64,000 nt of DNA from Acetomicrobium sp. S15 = DSM 107314 (GCF_016125955.1 NZ_JADEVE010000289.1:1-64000), one strand, 5' to 3'. Positions 17,487 through 25,510 are shown, counted from the stretch's first letter. Numbers and translations are program-made. Notes: generated from the letters alone by a model not told the origin.

Positions 17487-17756
17487 TCAAAAGTTAAATT
17501 GGGCAGCCTTTTCCTCTATCACCGAACCCCTATTCTGGATCCTCCTCTCCCATCCTTCAATCTCTGGAGCCAGGTATGGTAAGAGCTCTAAGGTGTAATA
17601 AGAGACGGGGTTTGGGATACCCAGCAGGTCGCCGTAAAGGATGAGGAAGAAGTTGTCGTTGGCGTCGAATGCCTCCTTGCGCGTGATCGCATTTTCTGCG
17701 GGAGCCTTCAGGATCGCCGAAAATACGTCTTTCAGGAAGGAGATCGCTTTTTTCAC
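17487..17756 (-). CDS. Small unknown protein between cstA and the ArsA-type ATPase
   Basis: I do not recognise a domain in this 89-residue protein. It begins with a basic amphipathic helix (VKKAISFLKDVFSAIL), has a hydrophobic middle (FFLILYGDLLGIPNP, then YYTLELLPYL) and a charged tail ending QFNF. There is no clear signal peptide or full membrane span. The GTG at 17756 is chosen because GGAGGT lies 6 bases upstream; that same GGAGG makes an ATG at 17771 look like a start, but it would have no ribosome site. It is separated from cstA by a terminator-like hairpin and followed by the ATPase gene. Confidence 0.65.
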   Translation of the reverse strand: MKKAISFLKDVFSAILKAPAENAITRKEAFDANDNFFLILYGDLLGIPNPVSYYTLELLPYLAPEIEGWERRIQNRGSVIEEKAAQFNF

Positions 17757-17776
17757 AAAATTACCTCCCATGCTTT

Positions 17777-17810
17777 CAAAAAAAGGGGGGCGGTGCCCCC
17801 CCTTTTTGAA
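17777..17810 (-). terminator. Terminator-like hairpin after cstA
   Basis: A G6/C6 stem with a short CGGTG-type loop is flanked by A-rich and T-rich runs. On the minus strand the hairpin lies just after the cstA stop and is followed by CTTTTTTTGAAAG, a usable U-tract. It should end or reduce cstA transcription before the small gene and the ATPase, making them less expressed than cstA or dependent on read-through. Confidence 0.7.
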
Positions 17811-17813
17811 TCG

Positions 17814-19463
17814 CTAAACCGGTGCTCCGGCCCTTTTCTTCTTCCCCGTGAGGACGTTGTAGGCGAGGGCTATGAGTATGATCGCCAGAATGAAAAGCAG
17901 CGCGCCGAAGAAGACGAGCGCATAGTTTCCGCGGGCGACGTTGTCCCTGATAAGGAAGCCCAGGGCCGTCAGCGTCACGATGAACATGAAAATCATGGGG
18001 AAGATGAGCATCTTGTTGTTTTTCCCTGCATTTGCAAGCCAAGCGGCCACGGCCAAAAGTGCCACTGCCGCCAAGAGCTGGTTTGCAGAACCGAACATCG
18101 GCCAGATCACGGACCAACTCGTGAAGGCAAGCCATACAGATATTGCCACGGTGACTATTGATGCTACATACCTGTTAGCCAGAAAGCTAACTGTGGTGAC
18201 GGGCCTTGCCTCTGCAGCCTCGGCCTGAGACGGGGTTGCGGCTGTGGCGAAAAACTCCTGAAAGGCGAATCTCCCGAGCCTCGTAGCCGTGTCGAGCGTG
18301 GTCAAGGCAAAAGCCGAAACGGCCAAAGCCGTAAACGTTTTCCCTGTGGTGGCGTCCAAGCCGAAGCTCGTCATAAACGTGGCAAGCCCGGTGGCGAAGA
18401 CGTTTACGGGGCCTCCCTTCAGCAGTGCGCCATAGTTTTCTTTAGTCAAGTATACTGCAGTCAATGTCGCCAGTATCGCGAGGACGCCTTCGATGAGCAT
18501 GCCGCCATAGCCTATGACTTTTGCATCCCCCTCTTTATCCAACTGCTTGGCCGTTGTACCGGAGGCCACAAGTGAGTGGAAGCCCGATATGGCGCCGCAC
18601 GCTATGGTTATGAACAGCATTGGGAAAAGATAATTCGATCCCACCTTGAAGCTCGTTATGGCAGGCATTTGGATAGTGGGGTGGTATAGTATTACCCCGA
18701 TTACGCCGCCTAAAATCATGGCGTAAAGCAAAAAGGAGTTCAAGTAGTCTCTCGGCTGGAGCAGTATCCACACAGGCAGAATGGACGCCGCGATAATATA
18801 AAACGAAAGTATGATCAGCCACGCGGTTTTGGAGAGGTGAAGGGGCATGTATACCCCTAACACCACGCACAGGAAGAGTATAACTACCCCTACGATAGTG
18901 CTTAAAAACAGTGGAGCGTTGCGCCTATATATGGCGAAACCAAACACCACAGCAAGAGGCATGAACAAAAGCGATGATGTGGCCGCCTGAGGCGTAGAAA
19001 CGAAGGTGTCCGCTACGATATTTCCGAAGGCCGCTATGATTAGCACGAGTGTGAGCCATGAGAAGAGCAAAAACAACCTCTTAGCGGCTGTGCCCACGTT
19101 AAGCTCTATTATCCCTCCTATTGACATGCCCTTATGTCTTATCGATGCCAAAAGCGACCCAAAATCGTGGACGGCGCCGAAGAAGATATTGCCCAAGATG
19201 ATCCAGAGCGTAACGGGTATCCAACCGAAGGTCGCCGCCAAGATTGGCCCGTTGATAGGCCCCGCGCCGGCTATGGAGGCGAAATGGTGCCCCAACAACA
19301 CCGGTGCCTTGGCGGGCACATAGTCGACGCCGTCGTACATGGTGTGCGCCGGCGTCTCGCGCGTTACGTCCAGCCCCCACTGCTTTCCTAACCAACCCGC
19401 GTAGTAGACGTAAGCCAAGGCAAAAAGGATTATTGCAATCACCAACAGTAAAATTCCACTCAT
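17814..19463 (-). CDS. cstA: Carbon starvation protein CstA (peptide/pyruvate transporter family)
   Basis: A 549-residue polytopic membrane protein with about 14-16 hydrophobic segments. Family motifs: VDYVPAKAPVLLGHHFASIAG near residue 45, GPINGPILAA, FGAVHDFGSLLASIRHKG, and the later ISGFHSLVASGTTAKQL. CstA proteins import peptides or pyruvate through the inner membrane, which fits a peptide-fermenting cell. The usual small partner (YbdD/YjiX family) is not seen beside it; a different small gene follows. The ATG is preceded by GGGAGGTGGAG. Downstream is a terminator, then the small gene and the ATPase. Confidence 0.95.
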   Translation of the reverse strand: MSGILLLVIAIILFALAYVYYAGWLGKQWGLDVTRETPAHTMYDGVDYVPAKAPVLLGHHFASIAGAGPINGPILAATFGWIPVTLWIILGNIFFGAVHDFGSLLASIRHKGMSIGGIIELNVGTAAKRLFLLFSWLTLVLIIAAFGNIVADTFVSTPQAATSSLLFMPLAVVFGFAIYRRNAPLFLSTIVGVVILFLCVVLGVYMPLHLSKTAWLIILSFYIIAASILPVWILLQPRDYLNSFLLYAMILGGVIGVILYHPTIQMPAITSFKVGSNYLFPMLFITIACGAISGFHSLVASGTTAKQLDKEGDAKVIGYGGMLIEGVLAILATLTAVYLTKENYGALLKGGPVNVFATGLATFMTSFGLDATTGKTFTALAVSAFALTTLDTATRLGRFAFQEFFATAATPSQAEAAEARPVTTVSFLANRYVASIVTVAISVWLAFTSWSVIWPMFGSANQLLAAVALLAVAAWLANAGKNNKMLIFPMIFMFIVTLTALGFLIRDNVARGNYALVFFGALLFILAIILIALAYNVLTGKKKRAGAPV

Positions 19464-19498
19464 TCCTACTCCACCTCCCTTTTAGATATATTACCGTT

Positions 19499-20002
19499 TT
19501 ATACCGTCGCTTCGCCGACCTTAAAGTCATCGACCACCTGCCTTCCTCTCCCGTTTGCGACGACGCTGCCGGTAGACAGGTCCACGGCTAAAAGCCTCAC
19601 CTCTTGCCACCCTCTGAGGCCGAAGGCGTGATATTTGACGTGCTTGAACTTTTTGACGAACCGCTTCACGTCTTCTTCTATGGGGGTTTCCGATATAGCC
19701 GCGCCGGTTACGATTGTGCACATATGCTCTTCATTGGGCCTCGCCCTGCGATGCGCCTCTCCGACGAGCAACTGGGCGAAACGCTCAGTCTCCTCTAATG
19801 AAAACTTATCATAATACTTGATCATACGATATTCATGGGCCTCGTAAGCATCCATCACCATCGTGAGGAGATGACGTTCGGTCCTTGCGTGAAATTCAGC
19901 GACTATGTCGAAAAATTCTCCTCCGATCCTGCGATCTCTGAAGACATCGAAATATAATGCATGCTTTTTCTCCAGCACTCTCAGGTATTGCTCTTTGTCC
20001 AT
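19499..20002 (-). CDS. Unknown conserved-looking soluble protein upstream of cstA
   Basis: I recognise no domain in this 167-residue protein. It is soluble-looking, rich in charged residues and aromatics, with a helical N-terminal half (VFRDRRIGGEFFDIV, HARTERHLLTMVMDAYEAHEY) and a beta-rich C-terminal part (MCTIVTGAAISETP, EVRLLAVDLSTGSVV). The ATG at 20002 (MDKEQYLRVL) has GGTGA 5 bases upstream; an ATG at 20029 has no ribosome site. It lies 35 bases before the cstA start region on the same strand, so it may share its transcript. The divergent DUF554 gene starts 86 bases away. Confidence 0.7.
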   Translation of the reverse strand: MDKEQYLRVLEKKHALYFDVFRDRRIGGEFFDIVAEFHARTERHLLTMVMDAYEAHEYRMIKYYDKFSLEETERFAQLLVGEAHRRARPNEEHMCTIVTGAAISETPIEEDVKRFVKKFKHVKYHAFGLRGWQEVRLLAVDLSTGSVVANGRGRQVVDDFKVGEATV

Positions 20003-20088
20003 TGCTTTCACCGGCTTGTAGTATAACATATAATGACTAATTATTCTATATTTTGACTCATTTTTTTCTATGCGAGGAGGTTCGATCG

Positions 20089-20796
20089 ATGGAAGGTTTT
20101 TTGCTTTTGATACCTATGGCGGGCAGCATCGTAAATGCCCTTTCTGTCGTCGTCGGGAGCCTGATAGGCCTTGCCGTCCGCTCAAGACTCCCAATGCGCT
20201 ATTCGAACATCGCCTTTCAGGCCATAGGGCTTTTTACCCTTTATCTCGGCGTCCAGATGGCCACAAGCGCCAGGAACGTCCTCGTCTTGATATTCAGCCT
20301 CGTCGTGGGCTCCATTCTGGGCGAGTTTCTGGCCCTCGAAGATCGGATCAACGGGGCTGCCGAACGCCTCAAGCGAAGCTTGAACGTCGGCGAGAGCAGC
20401 TTTGTCGAGGGCTTCATGACCGCCTTTTTGCTCTTTTGTATGGGCTCCATGACGATATTGGGGGCCTTTGAGGAGGGATTGGGTGGCTATCCTCGTCTGC
20501 TTTTTGCCAAGTCATTTTTGGACGGAGTTTCCTCCATAGCCCTGTCGGCCTCTTTAGGCGTGGGTGTGATATTTTCCGCTATCCCACTCCTCATCTATCA
20601 GGGCGGTTTGACGCTGTTTGCCCATGCGCTGCGCTCCCTCCTCTCAGAAGCGGTGGTCGCTGAAATAACAGCGGCGGGAGGCATAATGCTGTTGGGTTTG
20701 GGCCTTTCGATTTTGGAGGTAAAGCGCCTGCGCGTCACAAACATGTTGCCGAGCCTATTGGTGGCGGCGCTGTTGGGATTGGCCTTGCTCAATTAA
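20089..20796 (+). CDS. DUF554 family membrane protein
   Basis: A 235-residue integral membrane protein with 6-7 hydrophobic segments. The family pattern is visible in AGSIVNALSVVVGSLIGL near the N-terminus, the LGEFLALEDRINGAAERLK stretch, and FVEGFMTAFLLFCMGSMTILGAFEEG. Members are putative transporters of unknown substrate. The ATG at 20089 follows GAGGAGG by 8 bases; an in-frame start at 20053 is unsupported. The gene stands alone, with a terminator after it. Confidence 0.88.
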   Translation: MEGFLLLIPMAGSIVNALSVVVGSLIGLAVRSRLPMRYSNIAFQAIGLFTLYLGVQMATSARNVLVLIFSLVVGSILGEFLALEDRINGAAERLKRSLNVGESSFVEGFMTAFLLFCMGSMTILGAFEEGLGGYPRLLFAKSFLDGVSSIALSASLGVGVIFSAIPLLIYQGGLTLFAHALRSLLSEAVVAEITAAGGIMLLGLGLSILEVKRLRVTNMLPSLLVAALLGLALLN

Positions 20797-20824
20797 ACGT
20801 GTGCCTTTGAACGGTGGGACAGGT

Positions 20825-20845
20825 CGCCCTCAGAGGGGCGTTTTT
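20825..20845 (+). terminator. Terminator after the DUF554 gene
   Basis: CGCCC and GGGCG (20825-20829 and 20836-20840) form a short GC stem with a TCAGAG loop, followed directly by TTTTT. It lies 29 bases after the DUF554 stop. Confidence 0.7.
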
Positions 20846-20870
20846 AAGATTAATCAAAGTCGACGACGTC

Positions 20871-20879
20871 TGCTATAAT
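20871..20879 (+). promoter_or_regulatory. Extended -10 promoter of the zinc-ribbon gene
   Basis: TGCTATAAT is a perfect extended -10, 33 bases before the start codon. The -35 position (17 bases further upstream) is weak, as is common with extended -10 promoters. Confidence 0.6.
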
Positions 20880-20911
20880 AAAAGCGATAAGAAACTATGG
20901 GGAGGGAACGA

Positions 20912-21079
20912 ATGATGAGGAAGTTTCGCTGCCTCACCTGTAAGTATGAGTTCGAAACGGAAGAAGCACCGGCCGTTCTCAAGTGTCCGAAATGCTTGAA
21001 CCGCTTCGTGGAGTTGGTTTCGGGGGAACCGCTGAAAGGTAAGCCCTGGAGCAGCAAGACCTACAGCGTTAAGAAGTAG
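20912..21079 (+). CDS. Small rubredoxin-like zinc-ribbon protein
   Basis: A 55-residue protein with two CxxC knuckles: CLTC near residue 7 and CPKC near residue 27. The FRCLTCKYEFET opening resembles FmdB/rubredoxin-type ribbons, binding Zn or Fe. It could be a small redox carrier or a nucleic-acid-binding protein; the sequence alone does not decide. GGAGGG stands 5 bases before the first ATG (20912), and a second ATG follows at once. The tail is basic (SSKTYSVKK). It is a single-gene unit with its own promoter. Confidence 0.8.
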   Translation: MMRKFRCLTCKYEFETEEAPAVLKCPKCLNRFVELVSGEPLKGKPWSSKTYSVKK

Positions 21080-21225
21080 TGCGCGTAGCGGCCTTTATCC
21101 TGGCCTCGCCCGTCGCAGACCCTCAGACCTAACGGGGACCTTGACATGGTTTTGGGACTCTCGCTGCTCGAGGGTTGCGTTGAAAGCGGTGAGGAAGAGC
21201 TGTGGAGTACCAGCTAAAAACTGAA

Positions 21226-21253
21226 AGAGGCAGGTTCCTTTCGGCCTGCCTCT
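21226..21253 (-). terminator. Terminator of the tRNA-Gln/tRNA-Glu operon
   Basis: AGAGGCAGG and CCTGCCTCT form a perfect 9-base stem with a 10-base loop. On the minus strand it follows tRNA-Glu and is itself followed by CTTTCAGTTTTT. On the plus strand it is followed by TTGGATTTTCTT, so it may also stop transcription from the zinc-ribbon side. Confidence 0.75.
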
Positions 21254-21263
21254 TGGATTTTCT

Positions 21264-21339
21264 TGGTAGCCCCAAGGGGATTCGAACCCCTGTTGCCGGA
21301 CTGAGAACCCGGAGTCCTAGACCACTAGACGATGGGGCC
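21264..21339 (-). tRNA. tRNA-Glu (anticodon CTC)
   Basis: A 76-base cloverleaf. The acceptor GGCCCCA pairs with TGGGGCT (first pair G-U), the anticodon arm is CCGGG-TTCTCAG-TCCGG with CTC in the loop, the T arm AGGGG-TTCGAAT-CCCCT is standard, and CCA is encoded. It reads GAG codons and is the second tRNA of a two-gene unit. Confidence 0.96.
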
Positions 21340-21348
21340 TCCACTCTT

Positions 21349-21423
21349 TGGCTGGGGGAGGTGGACTCGAACCACCATTGCGTGATCCAGAGTCACGTGT
21401 CCTGCCAATTAGACGATCCCCCA
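21349..21423 (-). tRNA. tRNA-Gln (anticodon CTG)
   Basis: A 75-base cloverleaf with acceptor TGGGGGA/TCCCCCA, anticodon arm CGTGA-CTCTGGA-TCACG (anticodon CTG), T arm GGTGG-TTCGAGT-CCACC and encoded CCA. It reads CAG codons. It precedes tRNA-Glu by 9 bases and shares its promoter. Confidence 0.96.
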
Positions 21424-21435
21424 TTGGCGAGGATG

Positions 21436-21464
21436 ATAATAGCATGAGATCTTTTTTCGCGCAA
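21436..21464 (-). promoter_or_regulatory. Promoter of the tRNA-Gln/tRNA-Glu unit
   Basis: On the minus strand TTGCGC (21464-21459) and TATTAT (21441-21436) are separated by exactly 17 bases and end 12 bases before the tRNA-Gln 5' end. Confidence 0.7.
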
Positions 21465-21527
21465 GGCCCAAAGGGTGCCCAGGTTTAAGACATGATTCGC
21501 TCTCTTTGTGTTATATTGAAGTCCCTT

Positions 21528-21554
21528 TTGACAACGTCTTCGAAAGGATATAAA
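21528..21554 (+). promoter_or_regulatory. Probable fprA promoter
   Basis: A perfect TTGACA (21528-21533) is followed by TATAAA 15 bases later, or TAAAAA at the ideal 17. It lies 44 bases before the fprA start. Confidence 0.5.
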
Positions 21555-21597
21555 AATTTAGGTGTTACCAAGCCGAGATAAAGGGGGAGGAGAAGCG

Positions 21598-22815
21598 ATG
21601 AATTGCGGCATTCCTGTAGCTAAAGATACGTATTGGGTCGGCGTAAACGATCGCCAGACGGACCTCTTCGAATCCATATGGCCCCTGCCCAGAGGGGTCT
21701 CTTATAACGCGTACCTGGTGGCAGACGAAAAGGTGGCCCTCATAGATACGGTGAAAAACTGCTACGAGGCGGACCTCATAGGGAAGATTCAAGGCATATT
21801 GGGGAAGGATCGCGGCGTTGACTACCTGGTTGTAAACCACATGGAGCCCGACCATTCCGGGGCCATCAAGGTGCTCAAGGGTTTTTTCCCTCAGATGAAG
21901 ATCGTGGGCAATGCTCAAACCAGAGAGTTTTTGAAGAGCTTCTACGCCGTAGACGATAGCAATATCCTGGTCTTTAAGGACGGGGAGAGCCTGGACCTCG
22001 GAACGCACAAACTCTCTTTTCATTTCATACCCATGGTTCACTGGCCCGAAACCATGGTTACTTTCGACTGGGCGACCGGCGTTGCTTTCACGTGCGACGC
22101 CTTCGGCGGCTTTGGGACCCTCGACGGCGGCATCTTCGACGATGAGGTCGATATGGGCTATTACGAGGGTGAGATCTTGCGCTACTTCTCCAACATCGTC
22201 GGCAGGTACGCCCCTCAAGTGGAAAAGGCGATCGATAAGTTAAAAAGTTTGGATTATAAGATTATAGCTCCCTCTCACGGGCCCATACACCGCAAAAACC
22301 CGAACTATATCGTGGGGCAATACGCGAGGTGGAGTCGCCACGAGACCGACTGCGGTGCCGTAATAGCCTTCGGTTCCATGTACGGCAACACGCAAAAGGT
22401 GGCCGAACAAGTTGCTCGAGCGCTGTCGGCTGAGGGGATAGAGCATATCATTCTTCACGATACTTCTCGGAGCCATCCGTCTTTTATAGTGAGGGACATA
22501 TGGCGGTACAGCGGTCTCGTGTTGGCAGCTTGCACGTACAACATGATACTTTTCCCGCCTGTGCAGACGCTCGTCGAACATTTGAAGAACAAAAACATGA
22601 AAAATCGTATCTTGGGGGTTTGCGCTTCCTACAGCTGGAGCAAGGGCGTAGCGCTTAAAGCCTTGAAGGAGCTTGCCGCATCCGGCGGATGGGAGCTCTT
22701 GGAGCCGCAGGTGGAGGTGAAATCCTCCCCCGCGCCGGAAGACCTCGAACTGTGCAACCAGTTGGGCAAAAACCTGGCGCAACGCCTTAAGGCATGTCAA
22801 TCTACGGCTGGTTAG
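21598..22815 (+). CDS. fprA: Flavodiiron protein (A-type flavoprotein FprA)
   Basis: A 405-residue flavodiiron protein. The N-terminal metallo-beta-lactamase-like domain has the diiron ligands in NHMEPDHSG (H-x-E-x-D-H, around residue 82), HWPETM, CDAFGGFG and SHGPIH. The C-terminal flavodoxin domain begins around residue 255 and binds FMN at AFGSMYGNTQK. The enzyme reduces O2 to water (or NO to N2O), protecting the oxygen-sensitive ferredoxin enzymes of an anaerobe. GGGGGAGG precedes the ATG at 21598; the longer frame from 21562 is not supported. It stands alone between two tRNA loci. Confidence 0.95.
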   Translation: MNCGIPVAKDTYWVGVNDRQTDLFESIWPLPRGVSYNAYLVADEKVALIDTVKNCYEADLIGKIQGILGKDRGVDYLVVNHMEPDHSGAIKVLKGFFPQMKIVGNAQTREFLKSFYAVDDSNILVFKDGESLDLGTHKLSFHFIPMVHWPETMVTFDWATGVAFTCDAFGGFGTLDGGIFDDEVDMGYYEGEILRYFSNIVGRYAPQVEKAIDKLKSLDYKIIAPSHGPIHRKNPNYIVGQYARWSRHETDCGAVIAFGSMYGNTQKVAEQVARALSAEGIEHIILHDTSRSHPSFIVRDIWRYSGLVLAACTYNMILFPPVQTLVEHLKNKNMKNRILGVCASYSWSKGVALKALKELAASGGWELLEPQVEVKSSPAPEDLELCNQLGKNLAQRLKACQSTAG

Positions 22816-22891
22816 CGCTGACTTGACCTGCGGTGTATAAGTGTGGTAGAAAATGTGTGAAGAGAGCGCAAGTTGGTGAGGATGTAGCATT

Positions 22892-22967
22892 TGGGGCGTA
22901 GCCAAGCTGGCAAGGCAGCGGACTTTGGATCCGCGATTCGCAGGTTCGAATCCTGCCGCCCCAGCCA
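22892..22967 (+). tRNA. tRNA-Gln (anticodon TTG)
   Basis: A 76-base cloverleaf with acceptor TGGGGCG/CGCCCCA, anticodon arm GCGGA-CTTTGGA-TCCGC (anticodon TTG), T arm GCAGG-TTCGAAT-CCTGC and encoded CCA. It reads CAA and can wobble to CAG. A possible promoter lies near 22829 (TTGACC, then TAGAAA after 18 bases). The other Gln isoacceptor lies 1.5 kb upstream on the opposite strand. Confidence 0.96.
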
Positions 22968-22982
22968 TTTTTGAGAGATAGA

Positions 22983-23010
22983 GGGGAAGCTTATCGCTTC
23001 CCCCATTTTA
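22983..23010 (+). terminator. Terminator after tRNA-Gln (TTG)
   Basis: GGGGAAGC (22983-22990) and GCTTCCCC (22996-23003) form a perfect 8-base stem with loop TTATC, followed by CATTTTATT. It starts 15 bases after the tRNA. Confidence 0.75.
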
Positions 23011-23125
23011 TTGTGCTTTGCGCGGCACTTTTTAGAAATTGTGCTGCGAAGCGAGGGTTAGCGTGTAAACTTATTGTGTGGACTTGTGGCGTTGAATTTA
23101 AGAAAATGGGGGGAGAAAGGCGCAA

Positions 23126-24508
23126 ATGGGGAGGGTAGGTGCTCTTGTCCTGGCTGCTGGCAAGGGGACGCGCATGAAGGGAAGCCTTAGCAAAGTGATG
23201 CTCCCGGTATTGGGAGAGCCTATGCTCTATTATCCCTTGAGGGCTCTCAGCGAGGCCGGCATAAAGGACATAGCTGTCGTAGTCGGTTGGGGCGGCGAGG
23301 CGGTGGAGTCATACCTGGCCTCCAGATGGCCAGATGTGGCGGTGCTCTGGCAGAGAGAGCAGTTGGGTACCGGACATGCCTTGATGGTTGCCGAGCCTTG
23401 GTGGGCATCGCTTGATGAGCTGCTCGTTTTACCTGGCGATGTCCCGCTCGTCGGCGCAGATGTATTGGAGGCACTGTCGAGGCGTCATATGGACGAGATG
23501 ACCGAGGCCACCTTTTTGACCATGACCCTCGACGATCCGTCAGGCTACGGCAGGGTGATCCAGGTGGACGGAAGGGTGCGCATAGTCGAGGACAAAGATG
23601 CCTCTCAGGCGGAGCGTTCGATCCAGGAGGTCAATAGCGGCATATATGCCTTCAACGCGGCTTCTTTAGCGGATTTGATCCACCGCTTGGATAACGATAA
23701 CGCCCAAAAGGAGTATTACCTCACTGACGTGGTTCGATTGCTCTCTGCGGATGGAAAGCGCGTGGCCGTGTTGAACTGGCCGGATCCCGAAGAGCTCATG
23801 GGAGTCAACGACCCCGTTCAGCTCGCTCAAGCTGCTGTCATGCTGCGAGACAGGTTGCTTTACCGTTGGATGAAGGAATTTGGCCTGAAGTGCCTCGATC
23901 CTAACAGCGTGTGGATCGGCCCCGAGGTCTCCTTCGAGGAGGACGTGTGGATAGATCCGTGGGTCGAGCTGTGGGGCAAAAGTTCAATCGGGGGCGGCAG
24001 CCGCATCGCCAGCTTCACCGTAATAAGGAATAGTAAGCTCGGAAGCGGCGTGCAGGTGCGCGGACATGTGGTTATGGAAGATAGCGTCGTGGGCGATGGT
24101 GCCGCTATTGGCCCCTTTGCGCATCTTCGTAACGGCGCGGAGGTTGGCGAAGGGGCTCACGTGGGGAAATTCGTGGAGATCAAGAATTCCACCATAGCTC
24201 ACGGCAGCAAGGTCCCCCATCTTTCTTATATAGGCGATGCTGTCATAGGCGAGGAGACGAACATAGGAGCCGGAACGATAACGTGCAACTTCGATGGCCG
24301 CAGGAAGCATCAAACACGCATAGGTGACCGTTGTTTCGTGGGCAGCGACACGATGCTCGTGGCTCCGGTGTCGCTCGGCGACGATTCATATACCGGGGCG
24401 GGGTCGGTCATCACGCGCGATGTCCCAGAGGGCGCCCTCGCCATAGCCAGGGCGAGGCAGCGCAACCTGAAAGGATGGGCAAAGAAAAAGAAGGAGGAAG
24501 AAAGGTAG
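23126..24508 (+). CDS. glmU: Bifunctional GlcNAc-1-P uridyltransferase / GlcN-1-P acetyltransferase
   Basis: A 460-residue GlmU. The N-terminal pyrophosphorylase domain has LVLAAGKGTRMKG (residues 5-17) and QLGTGHALM. The C-terminal part is a left-handed beta helix of hexapeptide repeats with IGAGTITCNFDGRRKHQT and the acetyl-CoA site near the end. It makes UDP-GlcNAc for peptidoglycan and lipopolysaccharide. GGGGGG precedes the ATG. It is the first gene of glmU-prs-rplY-pth-mfd-mazG, the order also known from Firmicutes, and its stop abuts the prs start codon. Confidence 0.96.
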   Translation: MGRVGALVLAAGKGTRMKGSLSKVMLPVLGEPMLYYPLRALSEAGIKDIAVVVGWGGEAVESYLASRWPDVAVLWQREQLGTGHALMVAEPWWASLDELLVLPGDVPLVGADVLEALSRRHMDEMTEATFLTMTLDDPSGYGRVIQVDGRVRIVEDKDASQAERSIQEVNSGIYAFNAASLADLIHRLDNDNAQKEYYLTDVVRLLSADGKRVAVLNWPDPEELMGVNDPVQLAQAAVMLRDRLLYRWMKEFGLKCLDPNSVWIGPEVSFEEDVWIDPWVELWGKSSIGGGSRIASFTVIRNSKLGSGVQVRGHVVMEDSVVGDGAAIGPFAHLRNGAEVGEGAHVGKFVEIKNSTIAHGSKVPHLSYIGDAVIGEETNIGAGTITCNFDGRRKHQTRIGDRCFVGSDTMLVAPVSLGDDSYTGAGSVITRDVPEGALAIARARQRNLKGWAKKKKEEER

Positions 24509-25495
24509 ATGGCGGATAGGCTTAGGGAAATAAAGATTTTTTCTGGTAGCGCCCATCCGGAGTTTGCCCAAAGGGTGAGCGAAAACCTTCGCGTGCCCCT
24601 CTCGAGCGCGAAGGTCGGCAGGTTTTCCGACGGCGAGGTCAGCGTCTCAATCGAAGAGAGCGTCAGGGGTGCAGACGTCTACGTTATACAGCCGACCTGC
24701 CCCCCGGTGAACGAAAACCTAATGGAACTGTTAATCCTCATAGATGCGCTCAAGCGGGCCTCGGCCTATCAGATAAACGTGGTGATGCCCTACTTCGGCT
24801 ATGCCAGGCAGGACAGGAAGACGCGGTCGCGAGAGCCGATCACGGCGAAGCTCGTAGCGAACCTTTTGGAAAAAGCCGGAGCCAATCGCGTCATATCCGC
24901 CGACCTCCACGCGGGGCAAATACAGGGTTTCTTCGATATCCCGGTTGACCATCTTACGGCCATTCCTCTTATGGCTTCTTACTGCCACAAAGCGCTCAAG
25001 GAAGAACTTAAGGAGGGGAAAGTGGCCGTGGCCGCGCCCGACATAGGCGGCGTGGTCAGGGCGCGTCGCTTTGCCCTTCAGATAAATGCGGATCTCGCTA
25101 TAATAGATAAGAGGCGCTCCTATGAGGTGGCCAATTACTGTGAGGTCTTGGAGATCATAGGCGATGTGAGGGGCAAGACTGTCGTGATGATCGACGACAT
25201 GATAGACACGGCAGGAACGGTCTCTAAGGCGTCTGAGGCGCTGATCAAAAGAGGGGCCGAAAAGGTCTACGTGTGCGCCACTCACGGCATTTTGTCCGGG
25301 CCGGCCATAGAGAACTTGAGCAAGCTCGACGAAAACGGCAGGCCCTTTATAGACCAGGTGGTGCTCACGGACACGATCCCCTTGCCCAAGGAAAAAAGAC
25401 TGGATAAAATCATACAGCTTTCGATAGCCTCGCTATTTGCGGAAGCCATAAACCGAGTCCATTCGGATCATTCGGTGAGCATTCTCTTCAGATGA
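24509..25495 (+). CDS. prs: Ribose-phosphate pyrophosphokinase
   Basis: A 328-residue PRPP synthetase. IKIFSGSAHPEFAQ at the start, the flexible loop with YARQDRKTRSREPITAK, the PRPP/metal loop DLHAGQIQGFFDIP, and the PRPP-binding motif VVMIDDMIDTAGT are all present. It makes PRPP for purine, pyrimidine, histidine and tryptophan synthesis. Its ATG follows the glmU stop with no gap, and the ribosome site AGGAGG lies inside the glmU 3' end, so the two are coupled. Confidence 0.97.
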   Translation: MADRLREIKIFSGSAHPEFAQRVSENLRVPLSSAKVGRFSDGEVSVSIEESVRGADVYVIQPTCPPVNENLMELLILIDALKRASAYQINVVMPYFGYARQDRKTRSREPITAKLVANLLEKAGANRVISADLHAGQIQGFFDIPVDHLTAIPLMASYCHKALKEELKEGKVAVAAPDIGGVVRARRFALQINADLAIIDKRRSYEVANYCEVLEIIGDVRGKTVVMIDDMIDTAGTVSKASEALIKRGAEKVYVCATHGILSGPAIENLSKLDENGRPFIDQVVLTDTIPLPKEKRLDKIIQLSIASLFAEAINRVHSDHSVSILFR

Positions 25496-25510
25496 GGGAG
25501 ATGGTGTGCG

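Noticed and set aside
21080-21225. A possible small RNA gene between the zinc-ribbon gene and the tRNA terminator
   Set aside because: There is a TTGACA near 21142 and a terminator downstream, but no suitable -10 and no signal-recognition, 6S or tmRNA motif was found.
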